Shown: positions 1 through 10,617 of the stretch, piece after piece | How the letters are laid out: each line of letters opens with the position of its first letter | Numbering within the stretch: position 1 is the stretch's first letter | Made by a program: the position numbers and the translations under genes | Assembly: GCF_947623445.1 (NCBI RefSeq) | Contig: NC_135244.1 | Coordinates: 19,716,860-19,780,859 of the forward strand | Direction of reading: 5' to 3' | From: Clavelina lepadiformis | Lineage: Eukaryota; Chordata; Ascidiacea; Aplousobranchia; Clavelinidae | DNA: 64,000 bases | The notes under the pieces: model-generated | Told to the model about the DNA's origin: nothing | The model's input: the letters and a program-made list of their open reading frames with translations, nothing else | Database searches by the model: none

Positions 1-1112
1 ATATTTCAGAAGACAGCAGGCTTATGATAAGAGGTCTTCTCATTGGAAAAAAATAGCGTATAGATATGTTGACCCGTAGACTTGCTCGCCTGATAATTAA
101 TAATTATCAAGCGATCAAAAGTAGATGTGGTACAACAATCCAAAAGCGAAAGTGTCTTACCTATGCCTTTGCGTCTTATTAACCGTTGCCTGCGGCAGTG
201 ACGACATTTTACATAAACATTCCTGCACGACTCTATTTCTACTTGATTCCTTTTCAAGTGAAAGAAGCATTGACGAAGCGTTACAATATCTTTTCATATG
301 GCATGCTACAGTGTATAATACGGTTAAGTAAATAAAATAAAAATTGGTAAACGATTCAACAATTATCAGTAACGTCTTATCTTGTGCGGAAAGGTTAGGT
401 TAAGAAGTCTTTGTATTTTTTCCATACAAGTTATAGCAGTTATAGTGGTGTGTATAGAAATAATTAATCATATACGGTGTATCGTTTTTTCAAAAACACA
501 TACGTCGTTTTGTCAACTCAATAAAACCTTGTTTATGTTCGTTTACAACGTTTTGTCAACCAGTTTTCAGGGAATGTTTTGCAGCAAACTATCTAAATTA
601 ATGTAAACTGTAAATTACTACAATTTTCTGCAAATCTATTCATTATTAGATCTAATTATATTAAATCATAAAGGTGTTATTATAATTTATTTGATTATGT
701 AACCACAAAAACCATCCGTGACAGAGTACGAAAAAAGCTGCCCATATATAGAGCAATGTTGTCCGAAAACCTGAGCACGGACAGATGTATAGATGAAACA
801 ACGCTGCCAGGCATTGTCTTCTCTGGTATAAGCCAGTAATCATCAACCTTTTACAAAAGAAGCTCTTGTGCCAGAGTCTTGTAGCAATCAGCATTTGGAT
901 GTATTCTCTGATTTTGAAAACAATTTATTGCGTATAAGATATAAATATGCATTCCATACTGTAGTTAAAGCAAAACAAAAGGAACAAGCAAAAATGAACT
1001 TTACCTGGTGATGTCCACAACAAGGATGTTTTGAAAGCATTGTTCGCTGTAGGTTTAAACTAAATTAAAATTGTAAACTTGATTATACATAGGTAAGAAC
1101 TGTACCAGAAAT
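1..1112. other. Upstream region of FMO copy 1, duplicated sequence
   Basis: No gene is supported here. Roughly 480-960 is homologous to the sequence upstream of copy 2 (about 11090-11620) and copy 3 (about 19630-20340), including a shared stretch with 'accacaaaaaccatc' and 'gttgtccg'. The last about 120 bases before the ATG (from 'aaaatgaactttacctgg') are shared with copies 2 and 3 and define the A-type proximal promoter. Short reading frames in this block are not conserved between the duplicates and are treated as chance. Confidence 0.6.
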
Positions 1113-4100
1113 ATGGGAGACAAGAGCAAGAAAGTCTGTGTAATAGGAGCTGGAATAAGTGGTCTGTTAGCCATTAAATCTTGCTTGGAAGAAGGTTTGA
1201 CACCAACTTGCTATGAAAAGTTAGATTTTGTTGGTAAGTAGCTTTCCCAAATGTTTTCACACTCTTAACCTTACACTAGCTGCATAACTTTGGTTATAAC
1301 CGGTCAGTTAGTAGCAGCAATCTCTTGTAAATATAACAATCAAACGTACGTGGTATGTGGAGTGACCGCAAGAAGTAAATACTTCTTTTCTCCGCCTGTG
1401 TTTCATAGACGTGTACATTATATACCGTTTAAGCGATATTTTGCGTATGAGAATCTTTCAACACAGGTGGTATGTGGAACGATCATAACAAGGAAAAGCA
1501 TGACAACAGTCCAACAACTTATGCATCACTTGTTACAAACATTAGCAGAGTTAATCTCGGATATTCCGATTTTCCAGCACCAAAAGTAAGTACATCAATG
1601 AAATCATAACTTTTAGGACACTTTTGCACATGGGTACATTATTCGCATTCATATAATAACTTGATTGAAAAATAACAATATTAATTTACCGAGTGGTTTG
1701 TTTAGGGTTGGCCTCCCTATATTAATAGGTACCAATTTGGCAAATATACGGAGATGTATGCAGACCATTTTGGCTTGAAGGAGTGCATTAGATTCAAAAC
1801 AGAAATTGTTAGTGTGACTCCGGCTAAGTCTTACGATAAAACAGGTAAAGTATGTTTCTTGATCGTAAATAGTCGAAAAACAGCATTGAAATTGACTTAC
1901 TTTGGAATTATAGAATGCTTATCACTTTGCTAACTCTTGCTGGCTATAGGCTATCTAGCTTCATCGCTTTATATTTATGTTTATATAGGCCTCGTAGCTA
2001 GCTTATTTTAAAAAAAATTGTTCTACAATTTTACTGCATTTATACTTTTTGGTTAAAGGTTCCTGGCTAGTGAAGGTCAAAGATCTGAACAATGACGAAA
2101 TAAGTGTCAGGGAATTTGATGGTGTCATTGTTGCATCTGGTCAATATAACAAAAAGATAAAGTCTTCTGTTCCTGAATTAGACAAATATTTTGCTGGCAG
2201 CGTGTTTCATGGCGGCGACTATAGTGGACCTGAAAAGTTTAAAGGTTTAAAAAACGAGTAACGAAATTTTTTTGTCTGAATTTAGTTTAGTCAAGGATGC
2301 TCTAACAACTATACTGTAGATGCGTATATGCTTAACGATTAAAATACGCTACATAGTATTGTATTGAGTAAAGATGACTAACCCACAAATATGTTTGTCA
2401 ACGCTAAGCTTGTATATGCTACAGATAAATCGGTTTTAGTCATTGGAGCTGGATACACCGGCTCTGACATTGCTTGCGAAAGCACAAGAACCGCAAAAAA
2501 TGTTTTTCTGTGTGCAAGAAATGGAACATGGATTTTGCCTCGGGTTTCAGTGGTAAGCAGATAAAGCTCCAGTTTCGTCTGCTATTCTTATATGTATAAA
2601 TTGTTATAGTCATATAATCAGTGTTTTTAAAATTGTTTTTGAGTACCGAAGCGTTCTCTCAAATTTTTCCAACAATCTTTCAAATAATTTATACTTTCTC
2701 ATCGACAGCAGAAATTTAAGATTTAGTCTTTAGTCGCGGTCTCTGAAAAGTTCTAAGTGGTTGCCAAAGCCAAGCCTTAAAACACACTGCATATATAATG
2801 TTCACATATTTTATAATCCAACTCGTTAGCTCAGTTGTGCGGCATTCACAGAAACATTTTTTTAGATTCAGTTGTGCTGATGAATAACACCGAATCCAGA
2901 CAAAACCGCAATGTATAATATCAACAGAAACAGATGTAATCGGTTTTATTCTGGAACTGCTCTTGCAGACAAACTCGATTTTTTCCAATCAACTTTATAT
3001 ATAACTTATATAGTAAAATATAGCTATACAAATAAACTCATGAAAATAATTTGAATTTTTAAAGAAGTATTTGGAGTTGAAAAATCAAATTGAAATTTAT
3101 TTAAAATTTACCAAACAGCAATTTTGTTTCAAAGAATGTAAAACTCGCCTATATTTTCAGCGTAATCTAAAAGTACATTGTCGTCGCCAAATTTATTTAG
3201 TTTTCTTATTAGAGTAAAAACAAATTCAAAGGGAACTAGGATTCAAACACGTATCGTACATTTTAGGGTGTAACTGTGAAAGAAGCAAGCTGTAAGACCT
3301 GCCTCTGTTCGTCCTTTGTGCAGTAACCGTAGATATTTTAATTGCTTTCAGTTACAATTTCTAACTTACTTGTTGTTTTTGTTTAGATGGGCACACCATT
3401 CGATTTGGTTTTTAATCGTTTGGGTTTGCTAAAGGAAAGATGGCTTCCTAGTTGGTGGACCAACAGGAATTTTGAAAATTTCGTTGGGGCAAGGGTAGAT
3501 CATGAAGCTTGTGGCATAAAACCAAGGTAAGCATTGCAAACAGTTGAATTGTGTTGGTTTCAACAAAGTTAGGACGTTATTAAAGTTGTCATTTTCATAC
3601 ATAATAGGTTGTTGTTCAATTTTGAAGTTGATGCGAATGTTTAAAACAATTCCCATCTGGAAATAAAAGGAATTTAAAAAAAACTATCATACATTACAGG
3701 TATCCTTACATGAACATGTTAAGATCCACCACTATATCGGATGAATTGCCATTAAAAATCTACAGCGGCCAAGTTAAAATTAGACCTGAAATTAAAGAAG
3801 TTAAAGGAAATACTGTGACTTATGTCGACGGCAGAGAAGATTTTGTTGATACCGTCGTTATTGCTACAGGATACACCCCGTATTATCCCTTTTTAAATGA
3901 AGAGATTTTTCCAAGTTAGTATATGTTGAAAATGTGCTGAAATGTGAACTAGGCTATACTGTTAATTTTGGACCTATCGAATTTCTCTTTTGTCTAAAAC
4001 AACTGTTTATTGATTACAAGGTGAACTCGGCAAAGCCCGTTTGTACAAGTGGATTTTTCCTTTTAAGCTTCAGCAACCGTCAACTTTATCATTTGTTGGT

Positions 4101-5210
4101 ATTGCAGAAGGCGGTTCTGGTGGTATTACCCCCATTGTAGAATTGCAGGTATTCGTGTCCACTTAATTACCACAAGCAGGCCAATTGCGTCTGTATCCAT
4201 GAAATGTATGAATGGATTAAGCTTGTAGGCTAGATACGTTGCAAGAGTTTTGAGTGGAAAGAAAGAGCTACCGTCCAAAGAAGAAATGCAAAAGACATGG
4301 ACAGAGACCAGAGAGGAATTGCTGCGAAGTACTGGAGGAAAATTTGAATTTCGGGTCAGTTTTTCCAGCTACAGTTGTCATCTATTTCCAACTTCCTAGT
4401 CATATTTATAGGCAGGGTTGCCATCGGTCTCAACTCAAAAATAAGGACGACTAGGAAATGAATGACGAATACCACCTTTAACAGTGCACAACGGGAGAAT
4501 GCAACCAAATTTCCTAAAAAAAAACAAAAAACAAGACACTATCTGCATTTTCTTAATTTTGTTATCTCTTTGGTACAAAATGGTATACTAAAGGTGTCAA
4601 AATGCCCTAAATTCGAACCTATGCCCCAAAAATAAGGACGCAAGTGAAAATAAGGACATTTCTTAGAAAAAAAGGACAAACATATTTTCTAAGACAGGGA
4701 TTTTTAAACTAAAGACAAATTTTAGAAATAAAGACGGTATGGCAACCCTGTTTATAGGTAATTATTAACTCTTCGCACGAAATGCTTGAAATAACGTTTG
4801 AAAACCTATTATATATGACTGGCTTTTTAAAGTACTATCATCTTTACTATATAAATTTTTACAGTAATGCCAAATGTATGTTTGTATCCTGTGAGATACC
4901 ATTGATTTATTATATGGCATTGAGAAAATTTATTTCGATAATTATTATAATAGTTTTAGGGATATCAAAATAATGTTTTGTGTTACACGAACAGACAAAC
5001 CTTTTCCACTATCAGGAAGATTTGGCACAAGATCTCGGTTTAGTTCCATCTTTCCTCAAGCTGCTTTTCACTGACCCAAGACTGGCATACATGTATTACT
5101 TTGGTCCAGTTGTACCATATCACTACAGGCTGGTTGGAGATCACTCCTGGGATAAAGCAAGAGAGCGGTCCCTTAACATAATGGATGAGGCTTTGTCAGG
5201 GATGCGTTGA
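1113..5210 (+). CDS. FMO: Flavin-containing monooxygenase, tandem copy 1 (subfamily A, intact)
   Basis: Ten coding exons: 1113-1233, 1467-1585, 1706-1844, 2059-2244, 2425-2552, 3387-3526, 3700-3914, 4021-4148, 4229-4354, 4995-5210. All introns are GT-AG, phases agree, and the joined frame gives 505 residues with no internal stop. Exon 1 carries the FAD-binding GAGISG loop near residue 11. Exon 4 has the FMO signature FxGxxxHxxxY in the form [11 protein letters not shown]. Exon 5 has the NADPH loop GAGYTG. Exon 7 has the ATGY motif (IATGYTP). Family knowledge: FMOs use NADPH and O2 to oxygenate soft nucleophiles. At 505 residues it is slightly shorter than vertebrate FMOs (about 530) and ends in DEALSGMR without the hydrophobic C-terminal anchor, so it may be soluble or only peripherally membrane-bound. 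The start is the first ATG before the Rossmann strand and is conserved in all copies. Intron 9 contains a hAT-like MITE. Confidence 0.93.
2553..3386. other. Intron 5 of FMO copy 1 (subfamily A type)
   Basis: An 834-base intron with no coding content. It holds a segment around 2820-2960 (motif 'gttagctcagttgtgcgg' followed by 'accgaatcc') that vaguely recalls tRNA A and B boxes, and another near 3240-3265 whose minus strand reads like a degenerate B box. Both are repeated at the same place in copies 2 and 4. They may be remnants of a tRNA-derived SINE that predates the duplications, but the boxes are degenerate and this is uncertain. Confidence 0.35.
4413..4750. mobile_element. hAT-like MITE with CAGGGTTGCCA ends, in intron 9 of copy 1
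   Basis: A 338-bp insertion bounded by inverted termini CAGGGTTGCCAT and ATGGCAACCCTG. It is flanked by the direct repeat TTTATAGG at 4405-4412 and 4751-4758. Copy 4 has the uninterrupted site with a single TTTATAGG in its intron 9. Eight-bp duplications with CAG...CTG ends are typical of the hAT superfamily. The interior repeats phrases such as 'aataaggac' and has no coding capacity. A truncated relative in reverse orientation lies at about 19919-20105. Confidence 0.85.
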
Positions 5211-5380
5211 CGTTGTTATTAATATTATAAAAAGAATTCTTATGTAGCCTACACGTAAGATATGAAAATATATATAGCGTATAGTATATGTATACACAAA
5301 GATATTATTGCAAGAGCAATGTACGCCTAACTTATTCTTATTTCGGCGATACATATATATTACAAAGAATATGGTGTACC

Positions 5381-5563
5381 GACACTTAATCACGCGACTC
5401 TTAATCACCGACACATAATCACTAGGACACTTAATCACGCGACACATAATCACTAGGACATTTAATCACGTGACACATAATCACTAGGACATTTAATCAC
5501 GCGATTTGGATACTTAATCACGCGACATTTAATCACGCGACACATAATCACTTGGATGCGACA
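5381..5563. repeat. Left tandem array of ~15-bp units (TTAATCACGCGACA type)
   Basis: About a dozen imperfect units combining TTAATCACGCGACA and ATAATCACTAGGACA alternate in this segment. The same units recur in reverse complement at about 6777-6914, so the arrays form the inverted ends of the surrounding transposon. The unit mix is irregular, which suggests unequal exchange within each end. Confidence 0.85.
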
Positions 5564-5590
5564 GCACTTGGACAGCGCCTTTGTCTATAG

Positions 5591-5665
5591 CAGGGGTCGG
5601 CAACCTTTTGCTAGTCACGGGCCAAATGTCGAGTGTACAACTCTTTGGCGGGCCGGAACTTTCAT
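5591..5665. mobile_element. Truncated hAT-type MITE end
   Basis: CAGGGGTCGGCAACC followed by GGGCC-rich sequence resembles the ends of many animal hAT MITEs. No matching inverted end was found nearby, so this is a fragment inside the larger element. Confidence 0.45.
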
Positions 5666-6776
5666 TAATACTATAATTCACACTCACTTCAGTATATTAC
5701 GCTACATTGCTGCAATCTCAATCATACCAATCACAAAAAGAGCAAAATATATGTATTCACACTTGAATAAGGTCCATTTGAAATTTTTCGGGAATGGTAT
5801 TGGCGTCCACATCAAAAGGAGTCCTGAATAGCCTGAATTTATTTTGTAGAGAACGAATGTCGGAAAAGCGTGAGGAAAATTCAGTAATTCAAGCTCGTGT
5901 GCATCTCTCTGTGGGGATGGCGATGTGGATTGCTTTTAAGGTTGGCCTAAAGCCAAAGGCTATTAGTCTTTCTTTTAGAACTCCCCGACAATTGTCTTTG
6001 ACTCCGTTTCGCCGGCTTTCTCTATAATGTTTCTTTAAATCAACACCAGCTTCATAAAGTCTAATTGTTATATTGTCCGAAATAAGTTGTATCACATTAG
6101 AAACATTTTCATCATCTTTTCACATTTAAACAAAACTATAACTCCAATTCAGTAATGAACAGTCCAGAAGGTAAAACTGATATTATGTGTAGAGACAAGA
6201 AGAGGAGATTTTAACCAAACCTTAGTTTTTACAGAAACACATTAGCCAATCAGGAAATAACATGTCATTTTGCATTGCTACGTATAACCTATGTAATATG
6301 TAACATTATTCTATTGTCACCGAAGCTCTTGATCAAAGTACCATCAAAACGGTCCTGACGTGAAGAAAAAACTTTTTACCTATTACCTTTCTTAAAACAA
6401 AGTTTTGCAAAAGCGAAGTACACCACATATACGCATAGATGGGTATCGCGACAATTCTAATGATAATTTAAATTAAACCGTCAAATTCAGAAAACATTGG
6501 TTTAAAGTTGACTTCCACCAGCTAGAAACTCTTTGTTATTTAGCCAGAAATATCACCAACACGATGACAGTCATCGTGTTGACACAGTTGACCGTTATCT
6601 GTCAAGCGAGATTTTAGTTTATCTTCGTGCAGTTGCTTACATTTCCCATGCATGACATTGTTACCTAGTGTGTACGGTAGCCTTATCTGCGCAAACAATG
6701 TTTAATCATTTCAACAATTTCTTTTTAGGTTTATATTTGTTTTTCGTGTGTAGACATGCAATTTTCGATACTGTAA

Positions 6777-6914
6777 ATGTGTGATTAAATGTCGCGTGAT
6801 TAAATGTCCTAGTGATTATGTGTCGCGTGATTAAGAGTCGCGTGATTAAATGTCCTAGTGATTATGTGTCGGTGATTAAGCGTCGCGTGATTAAGTGTCG
6901 CGTGATTAAATGTC
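6777..6914. repeat. Right tandem array (inverted copy of the left array)
   Basis: Units such as CGTGATTAAATGTC and CTAGTGATTATGTGTCG repeat about nine times and are the reverse complement of the left array at 5381-5563. Confidence 0.85.
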
Positions 6915-6931
6915 ACCAAACCAAAGAATAT

Positions 6932-8200
6932 AGCCTATCATTGACACTGTATCTTTGACTGCCGTTTATCAAGTACTCTATTATACGATACTCCTAGCTG
7001 CAAGTTTCATTTTGTTATTGCTTGGCTACATGTGACGTAAATTAACTCTATTCAGTTAGTCAAAGTTTTGTTTCCAGTGAATTTACCACGATTATGATAA
7101 ATAGCGCTATTAATATTGCTTGACTATGTAAAACATCATCTAAATGTGTTCGTCCAGAGTTTATTATGAATCCTGTTTCCATCATTTGTTCTCAGTTCAT
7201 TGCAAATAAAATTACTTGAGTACGATGAAAAATAGTAAAATTGAACGGTTCTCTATAAGCGCGACTTGTTTCAAATACTGATTAGACAAAGTTGGAAATA
7301 TCAGTTATATTTGTTCGAAAATGCAAGAAAATTTACCTAAAACGTTAATTTATTTGTCACAACAACTACGAACGAATGAAATAAATCGCTTTAAATTAGA
7401 GTTTAATCGATTACACCTGGTTTATATAAAAAGAATTTAAAGCGGGTAGGAACACACACAGACAGGTGATCATACCACAATATAGTGGTCGCAATTAATC
7501 CAATGTCCGGAAATATTGCTGCAAAATAATCTCACATTTCTGTAAAGCAAAGTTAAGTAAGTTTGTCCGGTCCAACTCTAAGAATTAGTTTAGTGATTGA
7601 AGCTGTAACCTGTCGGATTTGATTTTAGCTGTGTGGTTCTGTCTAGAAACCGGTTTTACTTGCCCAAAGTTTATAGCAGCTAAGATATTTAAAACATTTC
7701 AGCGTTGCCGCAAATCCGACAACTTGTATGTGCCTACGCAGTGTGTGTTTGCGAATTTCTCACCGCGTTTGACATAAACCTTTTAATCAGTGGTGCAATG
7801 GCTTGCTAAAAGAAAACTCATTTATGAAACAGTGCAGCAAGCACGTACTTATAAGCCTATGTGGCGCTGAGCAATCTTGAGACAATTGATTTTGGCAATA
7901 AAACATTTACTTTTGAGATGGAATTTGGCGCTTTAACATCGCTTTAGTGACAACATAAATGAAGTTTGAAAAGATATAAAAATACCTGATATATAATGTA
8001 TGCCTATACTGGATGGCAAAAACGAGACGTCAAACGCGACTGACAGATAAGCTGCATCACTTCATGAATAGCCTGTTATTAATTTGTATTTAGGCTGCAC
8101 GTCGTAGCTAGCTAACGGTATCAGAAGATAGCGGGCATTACGCAAATGGCGCTCTGCCATCCAGAGAAAATCACCAGACTGATATCCAGTTGATTAATAA
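6932..8200. other. Intergenic block duplicated downstream of FMO copy 2
   Basis: No gene is supported. The sequence is closely similar to 16748-17090 and 17945-18890, the block downstream of copy 2, showing that gene plus downstream DNA were duplicated together. A short frame beginning ATGCAAGAAAATTTACC at 7321 corresponds to the small open frame at 18008 but diverges and stops early here. Confidence 0.6.
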
Positions 8201-10617
8201 CACTAGTCAACACACATTTTGGTGCCAAGAAAGTTTCAACGGTTTTAGGGTATTTTTATGTCGCTGAATCCAAAAATGGCATTAGTTTTTCCGAATTGGC
8301 TCTAGTTTTTGAGATATTTCATATTTTTGTTTCAAAAAGTGCTAAAAATACGCAAATTATGACATAGGTAAAATTCTCTTTATACTACAACTTTGATGAG
8401 TCTACATCTGTCTTTTCAAGCATGTGCATACAGTATTCTTCTATTTCTGATGCGATATTGTTAAAGACGCAATCGTTAACACAGAGAGCCTTCTTTACGC
8501 GAATCATGTTTCATGTGAAAATCAAGCAAAAATTATAAAACTTAGGCGATGTTAGCAGTAAACAACAGATTTTTGTAACGCAAAAACAGGCGACGTCAAA
8601 GCACAAACACTACTTTTAGTAACGCTCAAAGTACATTTAGTAAGCTGTCAAAGCACGCTAATCAATCATATACCGCTACTGTAATACAAAAAAAATTAAT
8701 CGATGCTTATACATTTTCTTTTGTACGACTTTCTGGAATGTGATGCAGCCAAGCAGTCACGTTGGAGACTCCAACAGTAGTCGGCCATCATATGGGCATC
8801 CCACCTGCCCTGATACCTCTCTTCCATGACCTTAATGTCCTGGTGGAACCTTTCTCCCTGCTCTTCACTTAGATCACCAAGGTTTGCAGGAAAACGATCT
8901 AAGTGGCTGAAGAGATAGTGAACCTTGATACTCATCTTCACACCTAAATCTTTCAACTTGGAAAGCATATCTTCCACCAATTCTTGGTAATTTTCAGCTT
9001 TTCGGTTACCAAGAAAGTTCTGTGTGACTAAAACAAACGATTGCCAAGCAGCAGACTCTGTGTCTGTCATGGACTGCACAAAACACACATCTTTTATGAG
9101 TTTGCGGATCTGAGGGCCATCAAAAATGCCTGCTTTAAGCTTTTCGATGGTCAAAGCAGGAAATGTTCAGCAAATATAGTTGAAGCAATCCCCAGTTGCA
9201 GGCAAGGCTTTCACAAATTGCTTCATCAAACCAAGTTTTATGTGCAGAGGTGGAATGATGATCTTCTTTCTAGCAACTAAAGGTTCATTTATGATGTTAC
9301 CTTCACCTACTCTCATGGAATCTCTAGGTGGCCACCCTTTCTTCACCCAGTGATCAGTGCGCGCTCGGCTATGCCACAAGCAGATAAAACATGGGTATTT
9401 TGTATAGCCGCTTTGCTGGCCAAGCAAAAAATTTACCATCTTCAAGTCTACACAGATTAACCATTGGTGAGAGTCATAATCCAGTTTCTGTAATACCGTT
9501 TTAATGTTGTTGTACTCTTCTTTTAGTTTTGTTGAGTGGCCAATTGGGAGAGATGCATAACTGTTACCATTATGTAGCAATACACATTTCAAACTCCTTT
9601 TCGAACTGTCTATGAATAAGCGCCACTCTTGAGGTCTATATTGTGGCACTCCCATTTTCAGCAGAAGCCCTTCGATGTCTTTGCAGTAAACAAGATCATC
9701 TTGTTGGCTAAAATACGGACGTAATTCTTTCTCTCTTGTACGGTAGAATGTTATTGAAGCTCCGGTTCCAAGGCAGTTTTTGTCTTTGAGTCGGGATGCC
9801 AAAATTTCTGCTGCTTCTTTGGATAAGTTGAGATCCCTGATAAGATCGCTCAGCTCCTCCTGCTTGAATGGCTCTAGAATTAATGGACGGCTTTCGAACA
9901 CACTTCCACTGCTGTCACTTGCAGAGCTTTCTACCTTTTCATGAAACTCATCATTTTCCAAGGATGTGTCAGGTAAATCACTAAATTTAGGCACAGGTAC
10001 TTCCTCCAATTGAGGCACAGGTCGCCGAGCAGATTCTAAATTTGGGTAATTCCAAGTATTCTTCTTACGACGATTAAACCCCTTTAGGTCTAGCAAACAG
10101 AAGTAGCAGTCATTAAAATGGCTTTTTGGTTCTCTCCAGACCATCGGTACACCAAACTTGAGATTTTTAAGGGTACCTTTAGTCCACTTTCTCAAGCTTT
10201 CTACACATGCTTTGCAGACAATATGAGGTGCCCATGGCTTGTCTTGGTCACCAAGCTTCACTTTAAAATACGAAAGATACACCTTCCTCACAAAATCGGT
10301 GATAGCTTTCCTTTGGTCTTTGAAGATATATTCCCCACAGATATAACAAAACTTGTCAGGATCATTGCGACAGCTTCTTCGTGATGAACTCATAACTCTT
10401 AAATACAACTGCGCAAACCAATACGTAAAATTCAGTATCCTAAGTACGATTAACGATTTTTCTCTTGTCAAAAATAAAAAATATCGATATCTCAAAAACT
10501 AGAGCCAATTCAAAGAAACGAATGTTATTTTCGGACTCGATCAGCAGCCCAAAATTACCCAGAACCCATCAAAATATCTTTGGCACTCAAAAAAAATTTT
10601 TTTTTTGTTGGCCAGTG
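8201..10617 (-). mobile_element. 2.4-kb DNA transposon carrying an uncharacterised probable transposase gene
   Basis: Inverted ends begin CACTAGTCAACA (left) and, read inward from the right, CACTGGCCAACA. They contain a 25-bp block (8293-8317 and 10487-10511) that is identical in inverted orientation. The region downstream of copy 2 has the matching empty site at about 18873. Comparing the two predicts a 6-bp target duplication (TAATAA at 8195-8200, TAATTA at 10618-10623); a 3-bp TAA duplication is also possible. CACT ends recall the CACTA/CMC group, but that placement is tentative. The only gene inside lies on the minus strand. Confidence 0.8.
8696..10393 (-). pseudogene. Uncharacterised transposon protein (probable DDE-type transposase), broken by one in-frame TGA
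   Basis: The frame reads from ATG at 10393 for 408 codons, meets TGA at 9169-9167, then continues in the same frame for 156 codons to a stop at 8696. An ATG at 10495 would add 34 residues, but the downstream start fits better because the zinc-binding region follows it closely. Visible motifs: CxxC pairs in FCYICGEY, HIVCKACVESL and DCYFCLLD, then CFICLW with later His residues. Candidate catalytic acids are Asp in LFIDSSKR (about 262), Asp in LICVDLKM (about 316) and Glu in SEEQGERFHQD beyond the stop. I recall near relatives as unnamed proteins in insects and cnidarians, with no function I can name. The DDE reading is inference. Loss of the segment holding the last acid would inactivate this copy. 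Confidence 0.72.

Larger units (their letters stand above)
5364..6931. mobile_element. Non-autonomous DNA transposon with tandem-repeat inverted ends (element 5373-6922) and 9-bp TSD
   Basis: The 1550-bp element (5373-6922) is flanked by AAAGAATAT at 5364-5372 and 6923-6931. Copy 2 has a single AAAGAATAT at the matching place downstream of its FMO. The termini begin GGT and become an inverted pair of arrays: about 5381-5563 on the left (units like GACACTTAATCACGC and GACACATAATCACTAG) and about 6777-6914 on the right (reverse complement, GTGATTAAATGTCGC). The 9-bp target duplication suggests the Mutator-like superfamily, which is inference since no transposase is encoded. Inside are a truncated hAT-type end (CAGGGGTCGGCAACC at 5591) and a block at about 5930-6120 homologous to 23660-23840. 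Confidence 0.8.

Noticed and set aside
1290..1589. Open frame of 99 codons overlapping intron 1 and exon 2 of FMO copy 1 (and its counterparts in copies 2 and 4)
   Set aside because: It is in the wrong frame through exon 2 and crosses the splice acceptor; the FMO frame explains the conservation.
5381..6914. CRISPR-like array from repeated short units
   Set aside because: Units are contiguous without unique spacers, occur as an inverted pair at transposon ends, and the DNA is eukaryotic.
9167..9169. Selenocysteine at the in-frame TGA of the transposon gene
   Set aside because: There is no reason to expect selenocysteine in this family and no SECIS-like element was recognised; a simple nonsense mutation is more likely.
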